Source: Notamacropus eugenii
Lineage: Eukaryota > Chordata > Mammalia > Diprotodontia > Macropodidae
NCBI RefSeq assembly: GCF_028372415.1
Contig: NC_092875.1
Location: forward strand, 439,835,377-439,899,376
Direction of reading: 5' to 3'
DNA length: 64,000 nt
Below, one piece after another: positions 21,338 to 32,351 of this stretch (its first letter is position 1; each line of letters opens with the position of its first letter). The position numbers were made by a program, and so were the translations under genes. Under the pieces are notes generated by a model. That model worked only from the letters and a program-made list of their open reading frames with translations, had not been told where the DNA came from and searched no databases.

Positions 21338-22425
21338 TACCTCGCTGGAATTTCAGCAAGGTTAAGGGTTATAAGAGTCAAAAATGGAGAGACTGGGCAC
21401 ATCTTTCAAGCCCAACTTGAACACCCACATGCTGGGCACGTCCCTGAACCTGGCTGAGAGTATCCACTTTCCTTTTGTCAGCATGGCAGCTTCCACCTAG
21501 TACCAGCAGTTGATCAACGACTATGGGCCCCTGTCTCTAAGCTACACCAAGGCCGAATTCCTAGCTATCACTGAAGAGCTAGGCAAAGAGATCAGACCCG
21601 CATATGCCGGGAGTGCCATGGAGAGGCTAAAGGGAAGCATCATTCATGCTTGTGGATTAGTCCAGGAATGCCTGACAGAGACTGAACAAAATGTAAGATC
21701 CTAGCCTTCCACTTCACCTCCAAAGTTTTCCATTTCTTTGTGAAGAAGAAAGAATAACACCTATTCCTCTGGTGACTTTCAAAACAATCATATGAATCCC
21801 TTATTTTGAATGGTCTTACTGTCTGTAAGAATAGAAAAAAAGGCTATAATTCAGTTAAGATTTGCATTATAAGTAGTGAGGAACAGCCTAGGTCACTTTT
21901 TTAAAAAAGCATTGAATCCAGAAATTGCATGTAGAAAGTTCTTCTTATGTTGCTGCTTACTAAAGTTTACTGCCCTCCTAACCTGCCCCAAGTACACTTA
22001 AAACCACTGACATTGTTGTTCTTTTGTACCTTTTCCAGAATTTCCAATAACTCTTAAGGATTTTTTATGAGCCAATACTGACTGGCAGTTGGGTATCTCC
22101 CAGGTAGAGTCACATGATAGAAATCCTGTTTTAAAAATGATGGTTTCATTTGTTTTGTTTCTGGTGTGTGAGCATTTGCATGATTGTTTGTGCTTTGAAG
22201 TCAATGTAAAATGCATGAGCTATAGAAACAGGAGACTGATAAGCCTACTAAAAAATTAAGAACCCTGATAGTTACTTTTTACAGGAAAACTGTAGATTTC
22301 AGCTCTTGAGTTTGCCATAGAATGATTTAAAAAAAAAATCTGGATAAATGACTAAAACTGTTACGTGCATCTTTGTATGTGTTTATTACTTGATGTAATA
22401 AAGCTTATTTTCATTAACAAAAAAA
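21338..22425 (+). pseudogene. CDK2AP1: CDK2AP1 processed pseudogene (CDK2-associated protein 1, DOC-1)
   Basis: This is a retrocopy of the mRNA for CDK2AP1, a small growth regulator of about 115 residues that binds CDK2 and is a NuRD subunit. The start codon position reads ACA (21399-21401), then 'SFKPNLNTHMLGTSLN' (family SYKPNLAAHMPAAALN). An in-frame TAG is at 21498-21500. The open part is '[67 protein letters not shown]' with its stop at 21702-21704. Frame is kept through the whole coding part. Compared with the parent, the 'GTGNSQVPQSKYAE' segment is shortened and one Lys-Ser pair is missing. A long 3' UTR follows, then a polyadenylation signal AATAAA at about 22398-22403 and an A-tract at about 22419-22425. 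No introns; clear processed copy. Confidence 0.9.
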
Positions 22426-22439
22426 ATGGAGATGATTAA

Positions 22440-22990
22440 ATGTAAAAATGAAATTTCTTTCAAAGGTTAGTCAACAATCATTTCTTACAGATACCCACCA
22501 TGTTCCAGACATGGTACTAAGCGCTGAAAATACAAATACAAGCAAAAAAGGAATTTAGTCCCTTCCTTCAAGGAGCTTTTAATGTAGGAAGATAACACAT
22601 AAAAAGAATCTCAGAAGCTGGGGCAGGCAGGGAGACAACAGGCTGTGTGGATTGTTACCCGATAAGAAATGAAGAGATGGTTGGCCTGGGTACCCTCCTT
22701 AAGTGGAAGTTCTAGAAGAACTCATCCAATTAAAAGGACAAAGGGATTGCAGGAGTAGAAGGTACTTCAGAAGTATGATCTTCCAAGACTAAGGGGTTGA
22801 ATTGCAGTTTGATAAGAAATGAAGAGAGGCCTACTTAAAGGTATATTCTAGGAGGAGTCATACCACCAGAGAGAGGGACTAAACAGGGAGTAAAATAAAG
22901 CATTCTACATTTTAGAAAGAATTCTGAGGCTGTGAGTCACTCAACAATACATGAAAAGGCCAACAGAGATGATGAACTTGCCCTGGCATG
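22440..22990 (-). repeat. L2-type 3' tail unit, antisense
   Basis: 'gtcaacaatcatttcttacag', 'tggtactaagcgctgaaaatac' and 'ccttccttcaaggagctttta' are the antisense L2 3' end. The remaining part 'gataagaaatgaagagatggttgg' and a second near-copy 'gataagaaatgaagagagg' at about 22812 are an internal short duplication of unknown origin. Confidence 0.6.
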
Positions 22991-23024
22991 CAGATTGCCT
23001 CAGTACAGTTAGAACCCATTGACT

Positions 23025-23772
23025 CATTTACCTAAGACCCATTATGTACTAGGATGGTAAACATAAAATCAGGGTGTCACTAAGTAAAGCCATCTCTGAC
23101 CCAGGAAGTATAGGAGAAGATATACCTCTCTTATCCCTGCCTGTAACACTTTTTCATGATTATTATAATATCTGCTAAGGTCATTGGTCATCAGTGATCT
23201 TTCATGTTACTATTGTAATTTTTAGTGTGCCATGAATTGTACCTAGTGAACTAAATCAATAAATGTTGGGTGTGTTCTGACTGCTCCACTGATTGGTTGT
23301 TTCCAGTCTTTCTCCCACTCCTCTAGCCTCCCTATTCCCTGATACACAACAAGACAAAAATCAAGCCAATTAATAACCCTACAATGGCTTTTAAGTGTTC
23401 AAATGAAAGAAGAAGTAGATGGATGCAGCAAACTTCTTTGTTGTCTTATTTTAAGAAATTTCCACAGCTATTCCAACCCTGAGCAACCACTGCCCTGATC
23501 ATTCAGCCACCATCAACATCGAGGAACTATCCTCCACCAGCAAAAAGTATATGACATTCTGAAGGTTCAGATGATGGTTATCATTTTTTAGCAACAAAGT
23601 ATTTTTTAAATTAAAGAGTATACATTATTTTAGCCATAATATTATTGCACACTTAAAAGATTACAGTATAGGGTAAACACACTTTTATATACATTGGTAA
23701 ACCAAAAAAAAATTTCTGTGGCTAGCTTTATTGCAGTCATCTAGAACCTAACTTGCAATTTTTCCCAGATAA
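23025..23772 (+). mobile_element. Tigger-like (TcMar) DNA transposon, internally deleted
   Basis: The left part has 'aaacataaaatcagggtgtcac', 'cctgcctgtaacactttttcatg', 'tcatcagtgatctttcatgttac' and 'aataaccctacaatggctttta', which match the Tigger1-type 5' region up to the transposase start ('atggcctctaagtgttcaa'). It then jumps to the transposase 3' end: 'gatgcagcaaacttctttg', 'ttaagaaatttccacagct' and 'catcaacatcgaggaact', followed by the 3' noncoding 'gcacacttaaaagattacag' and a remnant of the terminal repeat ('gctttattgcagtcatctagaac'). About 1.6 kb of transposase is missing, so it is a non-autonomous derivative. The left terminal repeat is not visible. Confidence 0.8.
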
Positions 23773-24924
23773 TGCCGGTAGAGCTAACTCATGAATATTA
23801 AAAGTAATCACAAATTCTATTCTGTTATACTTGCCAATTTCTTCCTCAGGAGCTCTAATTCCTACTTTTATCTGTTTTTATTAATGACTCTGCTCATTTT
23901 TCTGAAGAGCCTTTCATAAAAATGTGTTTCTTGCAACCAATCCCTTCTCTCCCTATTATTGAATGCTATTGTGTCCTTCCATTCAACCACTATTACCTGT
24001 TAACTACTCTCTCTGACTTGGATGAAGTCTGTGCCTTTAGGGAGTGAGACAGTAACAGAAACAAAGAGAAAGAAAGAAAAGCAGTGAGAATTGTACAGAA
24101 AAAGTAAAGAAAATGCGAGCATATCAGAAATCAGAGTGCCCCATGACTTATGTCAAGATTTACAACATTAAATATGAGATGGTTTCAAAAGGAATAGAAG
24201 GTTGGAGAGAATTACCAATATCAGCATCTTGTCAGCCACAGAAAGTATGCTAAAGAGGGAGCATAGTGCAGACAGCTATAGTTAAGAAAGTAGAAATAGC
24301 CACATTGATATGTCTGGTTACAGGAATTCTGGTATAACCCTAATCACTCTGGATCCACCATAGTAAAGCCCAGCATCCAAAAAACATCCACCTATCTTGA
24401 TGCTGGCTACTAAGAGCAAGGTAAGAAGTGATTAGAGGGTAACTGACTTCTTCTACCCTATTTTAGCATGGCTCACCCCCCACTCCCATCTCTATATGAG
24501 TTTCCCTGGAAGTTTTTTTTTTTTCTCTATAATTTCTGCAGAATAAATCATTTTGTTTCTACTTATTAAATTGTAGCCTCCTTAAGGTTCAGGGATTATT
24601 ATTTTTTGCTTCATTTTGAATCTCCAGTTTTTAATACAGTGGTATTTTTCAAAGGACTTTCCCAGGAATTAGGAAAGTAACCATTCATTTCTTGCTAGCA
24701 GAGGTTTCTAAACTTATGTGGTCTACTGTCTTTAAAAAAAAAAAAATACTCAGCACCACTCTGGAAATCTACTTTCTTTCGCTCTTTAATTTTTTTTTAA
24801 ATTTGGTTCATTAAAAAAATACTGCCCCACTGGGTTGTTACAGAACCCCCCAGAAGGCAGTATTGCCCATTTTGGTAACCTATGTTAGGGCATCCCTTTG
24901 AGATCATACAGGAATATTAGGGGC
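23773..24924. other. No recognised feature
   Basis: Contains A/G-rich (24055-24110) and A/T homopolymer stretches but no nameable repeat or coding signature. Confidence 0.45.
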
Positions 24925-25411
24925 TGTAATGCCAAAGCAATATTCATAGTGCCTACAGTGGCCATGAATATCCCAGGACAATTTTGAATCACAAAACACA
25001 ACAGACTCTCCACATGGAAGACAAAACCAAAATATTTATTTAGACACCAGAAAGCTAAATCCCTAAACCAGAAAGCCTAATTCATCATAGCAACAAAAAT
25101 CTATACGCAAAAATAAAGCAGAGGATAACATCATCCCCATGTGTTTCTCATACTAGGGCATTCCCACCAACAAAACATATACTCTCAAGCCTAACTGTCT
25201 GCCTCCTGTCCCTCAATTTTGACTGCTCTGAACAATTTCCTGTCAACTCTGCTCTAATTCTGCCTCTTCCTGTTCCATTCTTCCTGCTCCATCCCTTCAA
25301 TAAAGTGTTTCCTCTGCAGACTCATGTGACTCAGGCTTCCATGTTACTTGGGCAGGTCACATGGACCTATTAATGAATGGGAAAGATCTTCCCTTTAAAA
25401 TTACCATTACA
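24925..25411. mobile_element. Probable solo LTR of an endogenous retrovirus (fossil)
   Basis: A 487-bp unit begins TGTAATG and ends CATTACA, giving the TG...CA ends and short terminal inverted repeat typical of LTRs. AATAAA motifs are present on both strands (plus near 25301, minus near 25036-25041), so orientation is not decided. I recall similar sequence as a repeated unit in marsupial genomes. No flanking duplication is visible, and there is no internal viral sequence next to it. Family class is not assigned. Confidence 0.5.
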
Positions 25412-25524
25412 GGCATTATAGGAAACTAATGAAAAGTCCTACAGAACTTGTCATTAACGTTGTCTGTCACTGAATGCTGCAACATTCCAATGTCATACAA
25501 CTGAAATCTCTAATTCACTGATAA

Positions 25525-25541
25525 TAAGACTTATTTGTCTT
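25525..25541 (+). repeat. Probable left TSD of the full-length L1
   Basis: 'aagacttatttgtctt' resembles 'aagactcattatctt' at 32999-33013 beyond the L1 5' end. Imperfect, as expected for an old insertion. Confidence 0.5.
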
Positions 25542-25904
25542 TTTTCTTTTTTAATTAACTTTACTATTATTATTTTATTTGTTTTCAGTATTCTACAATC
25601 ACTTCCATATAACTTGGATTTTTTTCCCTTTCTTCTCCCTTCTGCCCCCTCCGTCCATCATCACTCCCAGAGATGGCATATAATTTTATATAGCTTCTAC
25701 ACATACATTCCTATTAAATACATTTTCACATTAGTCATGTTGCATAGAAGAATTAAAATGAATGGGAGAAAGCATGAAATAAACCAAAATGTAATATTAA
25801 AAAAATTGATCTGCTACAGTCTGCAACTGAATTCCATCATTCTTTCTTGGATGCAGAAGGTATTTCACCTTAAGAGATCATTGGGAATTTTTTAAGTCCT
25901 TTCA

Positions 25905-28742
25905 TTGAAATGAAGTTCTGAGTCTACCAGAAAAAATTCTCGCACACTGGTTATTTCTGTGTACAAAGTTCTCCTGGTTCTGCTCTTTGTGCTTAGCATC
26001 AGTTCATATAAGTTTTTCCAGGTCTCTCTGAAGTCTTCCTGTTCATTGTTTCTTATAGTACAATAGTCTTCCATTATAATCATATACCACAATTTATTCA
26101 GCCATTCCCCAGTTCATGGGCATTCCCTTGATTTCCAGTTTTTGGCCACCACAAAGAGAGCTAATATAAATATTTTTGTACATATGGGACCCTTTCCCAT
26201 TTTTATAGTCTCTTGGCTATACAGTCCTAGAAGTGGTATTGCTGGATCAAAGAGTATGCACGTTTTTGTAGCCCTTTGAGCATAGTTTCAAATGGCTCTC
26301 CAGAATGGTTGGATCAGCTCCACCAATAAAGAATTAGTGTTCCAACTCTCCCACATCCACTCCAAAATTTATCATCATCCTGTTTTGTCATGTTAGCCAA
26401 TCTTATAAGTGTAATGTGGTATGTCAGAGTTGTTTTGATTTGCATCTCTGTAATCAATAGTGATTTAGAGCATTTTTTCATATGACTATAGATAGCTTTA
26501 ATTTCTTCCTCTGAAAACTGCCTGTTCATGTCCTTTGACCATTTCTCAATTGAGGAATGAGTTGTATTCTTGTACATTTGACTCAGTTCTCTATATATTT
26601 TAGAAATGAGGCCTTTATCACAGACACTAGTTGCAAAAATTCTTTCCCAGTTTTCTGCCTCCCTCCTAATCTTGGTTGCATTGGGTTTGTTTGTGCAAAA
26701 CCTTTTCAATCTAATGGAATCAAAATAATCCATTTTGCACTTCACAATGTTTTTTATCTCTTCTTTAGTCAAAAATTCTTTCCTTCTCCATAAATCTGAT
26801 AAATACACTATTCCTTGCTCCACTAGTTTGTTTATATTGTCAGTCTTTGTAACTAGATCATGTACCAATTTGGAATTTATTCTTCTTTACGGTGTCAGGC
26901 ATTGGTCTTTGCCTAATTTCTGCCACATTGTTATCCAGTTTTCCCAGCAATTTTTATTGAACAGTGAGTTCTTATCCCAGAAGCTGGGGTCCATGGGTTT
27001 ATCAAAGAGTAGATTGCTATATTCATTGACTACTGTGTCTTAGATGCCTAACATATTCCACTGGTCTACCCTTCTGTTTCTTAGCCAGTGCCAAGTAGTT
27101 TTGATAATTGCTGCTTTATAACACAATTTGAGATCTGGTAGAACTAGCCCACTTTCACTAGCATTTGTTTTCATTAGTTCTCTTCATATTCTGCACCTTT
27201 TGTTTTTCTGGATGAATTTTGATATTATTTTTTCTAGCTCTACAAAATAATTATCTGATAGTTTGATTGATAAATTAATTTAGGTAGAATTGTCATTTTT
27301 GTTCAATTGGCTCAGCCCACCCATGAGCAACTGATGCTTTTCCACTTATTTAGATCTGTCCCTATTTGTGTGAAAAGTGTTTTGTAATTGTGTTCTTATA
27401 ATCCCTGGGTTGGTTTTGTCAGGTAGACTCCAAAATATTTTATAGTGTCTACCCTAGCTTTAAATGGGATTTCTCTATCTCTTGCTGTTAGGCTTTGTTA
27501 GTAATATATAGAAATGTAGAAGAATTGTGTAGGTATATTTTGTAACCTGTAACTTTGCCAAAGTTGTTTATTATTTCAAGTAGTTTTTTACTTGATTCTC
27601 TGAGATTCTCTTAAGTATATTATAATATCATCTGGAAAGCATGATAACTTAGTTTTTTTCTTGCCTATTCTAATTCCTTCAATTTCTCTTTCTTCTCTTA
27701 TTGCTACAGCTAACATTGCTAGTACTGTATTGAATAATAGTGGTGATAATGGACATCCTTGTTTCACTCCTGATCTTATTGGAAATGCATCTAGTTTATT
27801 CCCACTGCATATAATGCTTGCTGAAGGTTTTGGGTAGATACCACTTATTATTTTATGAAAAATTTCATAAATTCAAATTCAAAATGTTTTGAACAGGAAT
27901 GGGTGTTGTATTTTGTCAAAAGCATTTTCTGTATCTATTGAGATAATCATTTGCTTCCTCTTAGTTTTGTTGTTGATATAATTAATAATGTTAATAGTTT
28001 TCCTAATATTGAATGAGCCCTGCATTCCTGGAATGAATCCTACCTAATCATAATGTGTTATTCTTGTGGTAAGATGCTGTATTCCTTTTGCTAAAATCTA
28101 ACTTAAAATTTTTGCCTCTATATTCATTAGAGAAACTGGTCTATAAATTTCTTTCTCTGTTTTGTCTCTTCCTGGTTTAGGTATCAAAACCATATTTCTA
28201 TCATAAAAAGAATTTGGGAGGACTCCCTCTTCCCCAGTTTTCCCAAATAGTCTATACTGTATTGGAATTAATTGCTCTTTAAAAGTTTCATATAATTCAC
28301 TTGTGAATTCATCTGGCCCTGGAGATTTTTTCCTAGGGAGTTCATTGATGGCTTGTTCAATTTCTTTTTCTGAGATGGGGGTATTTAAGTATTCAAAAAT
28401 ACTCTTCTGTTAATCTGGGCAATTTATATCTTTTAAAATAATCATCCATTTCATTCAGATTGTCCAATTTATGTGCATACAGTGGGGCAAAGTAAGTTCT
28501 TAGTATTGTTTTAATTTCCTCCTCATTGTGATGAGTTCACCCTTTTTATTTCTGTTATTGGTAGTTTGGTTTTCTTCTTTTTTTTTTAATCAAATTGATC
28601 AAAAGTTTATCAATTTTATTAGTTTTTTCATAAAACCAACTCTTAGTTTTATTTATTAGTTCAATAGTTATCTTAATTTCAATTTTATTAGTGTTTCCTT
28701 TGGTTTTCAGTATCTCTAATTTGGTATTTACTTGGGGATTTT
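25905..28742 (-). pseudogene. L1 ORF2 remnant: reverse transcriptase and C-terminus
   Basis: This is the C-terminal two-thirds of the L1 ORF2 protein, broken into pieces. The frame at 26868-26314 reads 'MVHDLVTKTDNINKLVEQGIVYLSDLW...DYFDSIRLKRFCTNKPNATKIRREAENWERIFATSVCDKGLISKIYRELSQMYK...FWSGCGRVGTLILYWWS', and 26092-25892 gives 'EDYCTIRNNEQEDFRETWKNLYELMLSTKSRTRRTLY'. The RT active site lies near 27628-27639, where the usual FADD reads FPDD: both aspartates kept, Ala changed to Pro. Upstream RT blocks are recognisable in antisense ('gatgagttcaccctttttatt', 'ctggccctggagattttttcc'). Multiple frameshifts and stops make it inactive. Confidence 0.85.
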
Positions 28743-28759
28743 TAATTTGTCATTTTTTT
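28743..28759 (+). repeat. Left TSD of nested L1 5' fragment
   Basis: 'taatttgtcattttttt' in the host L1 ORF2; its partner 'taatctgtcatttttt' is at 29745-29760. One mismatch in 16 bp. Confidence 0.85.
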
Positions 28760-29744
28760 CTCCACCTCTCTAACTTGATTTTCAAAATCCTTTTTGAGCT
28801 CTTCCATGGTCTGAGCTCATCGAATATTTATTTTGGATGTTTGGGATACAGAAGCCTTGACTTCTATGTCTTTCCCTTATGGTAAGCATTGTTCTTCCTC
28901 ATCTGAAAGGATGGGAGGAGATATCTGTTCACCAAGAAAGTAACCTTCTATGGTCTTATTTTTTTCCCCTTTTTTGTGCATTTTTCCCAACCAGTTACTT
29001 GACTTTTGGGTCCTTTGTCAAGAGTAGGGTATACTCTGGGGACCTGTAAGATATCAGTTCCTCCAAGGTGGCACAATCAAGTGTGTACTAATCTGGAGGC
29101 AGGGAAGGATTTTTGTGTCCAGAATCTTAGCAGTGTTTCCTCTCCACAGACACCTGACCTCCAGTTCCACCAAGCTAGCAATGGGGGAGGTGGGATTCAG
29201 TCAAGCTGCGGGGATAGGGCCTCCATTCAGTGTGAGACAAAGACCAGCTGCCTCAGGGCATCTACACAGGGCTGAGGTAAGACTCAGCTCTTCAGTGCCC
29301 CCAGGGGTTCTTATGATCCAGCTATGGTCTCAGGCTGCTGTAGGGGCTGCCCAGAAAACTCCTGCTGCCTGCCTGATGTGAAGGCCCTTCTCCCTTCCTG
29401 GCCAGCTGAATAAACCCCATTACTAACCTTTGGTGCCTGTGGGTTGAGGGATCTGCTGTCCCTCTGCTACTGGGACTGGGGATTCAGTGACTGGAGATTC
29501 TGCCCCAGAGGGCTGTTCATGAGCCTGCGTGGCCAAGGCTGGGCTGGGCTCCGAATCCAGTGCAACTGACATTTCCTGTGGTCTTTCAGGTCATCCTGGG
29601 CTGGAAATCTCCTCCAATCTGTTGTTCTCCACTTCTGCTTCTCCAAAATTTGTTGAGAGTCCCTCTCTACAGGTGTTTTATCGGGTGTGTGGGGGCACAC
29701 TCCATATGTGTGTCTTTCTATTCTGCCATCTTGGCTCCACGTCC
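28760..29744 (-). mobile_element. L1 5' fragment (5' UTR plus ORF1 start) nested in L1 ORF2
   Basis: On the minus strand this begins with an L1 5' end at 29744 ('ggacgtggagccaagatggc'), runs through a GC-richer 5' UTR, and enters the start of ORF1. It stops at 'gttagagaggtggag' followed by an A-run at 28759-28753. The HAL1 copy at 55762-59150 shows that the family has an internal A-run ('gtagagaaaaaattggg', about 56843-56859) at exactly this point. The fragment therefore looks like an L1 insert primed at, or polyadenylated at, this internal A-run, leaving a 5' piece with no 3' end. Flanking direct repeats support an independent insertion. It uses a different L1 subfamily from its host, as its 5' UTR does not match 32350-32997. 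Confidence 0.85.
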
Positions 29745-29760
29745 TAATCTGTCATTTTTT
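29745..29760 (+). repeat. Right TSD of nested L1 5' fragment
   Basis: 'taatctgtcatttttt'; the host ORF2 then resumes with 'gaccttcttcagttgcatgccc', which continues directly from the sequence left of 28743. Confidence 0.85.
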
Positions 29761-30650
29761 GACCTTCTTCAGTTGCATGCCCAATTCTTTCTCTATTTTA
29801 TTCCTGTAGCCATTCAAAGATATAAAACTTCTCCTAAGAACTGCTTTTGCAGTATCCCATAAAATTTGGTAGGTTGTCTCATTATTCTCATTTTCTTGCA
29901 TGAAGTTGTTGATTGTTTTTACAATTTATTCTTTAATCCACTTATTCTTTAGGAATAGATTGTTTAATTTCCAATTAATTTTGGTTTATAGTTCCATGGC
30001 TTTAGATTACAACTATGTTTTATTGCATTATGATCTAAGAAGGATGCATTCACTATCTCTGCCTTTCTGCACTGGATTGTGAGGTTTTTATGACCTAGTA
30101 CATGGTCAATTTTTGTATATTTGCCATGTACCTCTGAGAAGAAGGTATATTCCTTTCTATCCCCATCCAATTTTCTCCAAAGATCTACCATATCTACCTT
30201 ATCCAGAGTTCTTCTCACCTCCTTAACTTCTTTCTTGTTTATTTTGAAGTTAGATTTATCAAGTTCAGAGAGGGGGAGGTTGGGGTCTCTCACTAGTATA
30301 GTTTTACTATCTATTTCTTCCTGTAACTCCCTTACCATCTTTTCTAAGAATCTGGATACTATACTACTTGGAGCATATACGTTTAGTAATGAAATTGCTT
30401 CGTTGTCTGTGGTGCCTTTTGGCAGGACATAGTTTCCCTCCTTCTCTCTTTTGATTTGATTTATTTCTGCTTTTGCTAAGCCTGAGATTATGATTGCTAC
30501 TCCTGCTTTTTTTACATAAGCTGAATCACAAATTATTCTGCTCCAACCTTTTACCTTTACCCTCTGTGTATGCTCCTGTTTCAAATGTGTTTCTTGTAAA
30601 CAACATATTGTTGGATTATGTTTTTTAATCCATTCTGCTATCTCCATTTT
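29761..30650 (-). pseudogene. L1 ORF2 remnant: endonuclease domain
   Basis: The open frame 30647-29964 (227 codons) is an APE-type endonuclease of the L1 ORF2 protein. It starts 'MEIAEWIKKHNPTICCLQETHLK' with the QET catalytic box, continues with 'GWSRIICDSAYVKKAGVAIIIS', 'NVYAPSS', and a degraded GDFN box that reads 'VRDPN'. It ends with 'TKIDHVLGHK' and 'DHNAIK', where the usual SDH box has lost its Ser. The family uses this domain to nick target DNA at TTTT/A. The start shown is an internal Met; the protein N-terminus is slightly further right. Loss of the GDFN asparagine context makes activity unlikely. Confidence 0.85.
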
Positions 30651-30659
30651 ATGGGAGAG

Positions 30660-31298
30660 CTCATCCCATTCACATTCACAGCTATAGTTACTATCTGTGT
30701 CTCCCCTCCATCCTCTTTCCTGCCATTTGTGCTTTTAGCTCTCCCATCTCCCTTACCCTCCACAATAGTTTTAATTCTTGACCACTCCTTCTGTTAGTCT
30801 TCCCTCCCTTCTTTCTGCCCCCCTCCCTTTTAATCCCCTTTTCCCTTACTACTTTTTCCCTTCATTTTATCCTCCCCTCCCTTTTCTTTCCCCCTACTCC
30901 TCCTACTGCCCATAGAGCTAATTGTATTTCTATACTTAACTAAGTTTGTTGTATTCTCCTTGAATGCAATCAGATGAGGGTACCTTTCAAACAATGCTCA
31001 TCTCTCTCCCCTCTTTCCCTCTACTGTAATATATTTTGTGCCTCTTCCTGTGATGGAATTTCTTCTTTTCTGCCTCTTCCTTTTCACATCTCCCATTACA
31101 ATCCCTTCACATCCTTAAATCACATTTGTTATCATCACATCATTTAATTTATATCCATTTCTTGTGTCTATGTATATCCCTTTTACATTTCATAACAAAT
31201 ATATAAATCTGAAGATTAACAAGAATCATCTTCCCCTATAGGGATGTAAACAGCTTGCCCATATTGTGTAACAAGTTTTTTCTCCCCTTGTTTACCTT
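30660..31298 (-). other. L1 inter-ORF region
   Basis: Pyrimidine-rich on the plus strand (runs such as 'ttccctcccttctttctgcccccctccc'), about 640 bp between ORF1 and ORF2. The same type of region occurs in the HAL1 copies at about 41800-42500 (antisense) and 57780-58270 (sense). Confidence 0.8.
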
Positions 31299-32351
31299 TT
31301 ATGCCTCTATTAAGACCTGCATTTGAAGATCAAATTTTCTGTTGTGTTCTGGCCTTTTCGTCAGGAAAGTCTGAAAATCTCTTATTTCATTGAATGTCCA
31401 TTTTCTTGCCTGAAATATTAGGCTTAACTTTGCTGGGTAATTAATCCTTGGTTGTAGTTCCAGCTTCTTTGCCTTACAGAATATCGTATTCCAATTCTTT
31501 CGGTCTTTTAATGTAGAAGCTGAAAGATCTTGTGTAATCCTGATTGTAGCTCGTCGATATTTGAGTTGTTTCTTTCTGGCTACATGCAGTATTTTCTCCT
31601 TCAATTGATAGTTCTGGAATCTGGCAACAATATCCCTTGATGTTTTTGGTCTGGGGTCCCTTTCAGGAGGTGAACAGTGGATTCTTTTGATGATTATTTT
31701 GCCCTCTGGATCTAGGACTTCTGGGTGATTTTCCTTGATGATTTCTTGGATGATATTGTCCATGCTCTTTTTTTCATCATGGCTTTCTGGTAGCCCAATA
31801 ATCTTTAGATTTTCTCTCCTTATCTATTTTCCAGGTCAGTTGTTTTTTCCAGTTAGATATTTTACATTTTCTTCTATCTTTTCATTCTTTAGATTCTGTT
31901 TGACTGATTCTTGATGTCTCATAGATTCATTAGCTTCTACTTCCCTGATTCTAGTTTTTATCAAATTGTTTTCTTCAGTTAACTTTTGCATCTCCTTTTC
32001 CATCTGTCCAACTGTTCCTTTTAAGAAGTAATTTTCAGCAGTTAGATTTTGTATTTCCTTTTTCATTTGTCCAATTTTCCTTTTTAAGGAGCTATTCTCT
32101 TCAGTGAATTCTTTTTCCATATTTTTAAAATCATTGGCCAGTTTTTCTTCTATTTCTCTAATTTGGGTTTTAAAATCCTTCCTGAGCTCTTCTAACAAGG
32201 CTCTTTGTGTTCCAGACCAGTTCATATTCCCTTCTGGATTTTCAGATGGGAGTATAGTCTCAATTCTGACCTCTTTGATATTTGTGTTTTGGTCCTTGTC
32301 CCCATAGAAAGATTCTATGGTCTTTTCTTTTCTGCTTTGCTTCTTATGCAT
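31299..32351 (-). pseudogene. L1 ORF1 remnant (RNA-binding nucleic-acid chaperone)
   Basis: This is a 350-codon frame with two in-frame stops close together near codon 172 (between 31838 and 31764), otherwise in one frame. Residues 1-50 are a charged N-terminus. About 50-165 are a heptad-rich coiled coil ('LLEELRKDFKTQIREIEEKLANDFKNMEKEFTEENSSLKRKIGQMKKEIQNL'), the trimerisation region of the family. After the stops comes the RRM and C-terminal domain with 'PEGKIIIKRIHCSPPERDPRPKTSRDIVARFQNYQLKEKIL', matching the conserved ORF1p 'IERAHRVPPKRDPRRPTPRHIIVRFLNYKDKEKIL' type. The family binds L1 RNA in the cytoplasmic RNP. This copy is unusually open compared with its ORF2. Confidence 0.9.

Noticed and set aside
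21510-21704. Open frame considered as a possible functional CDK2AP1 isoform
   Set aside because: It lacks an ATG at this point, follows an in-frame stop at 21498-21500 and has lost internal residues; no promoter evidence.
29006-29381. Overlapping plus-strand frames in GC-richer sequence that first suggested an exon
   Set aside because: The region is the 5' UTR of an L1 fragment read in antisense; no splice sites or homology support an exon.
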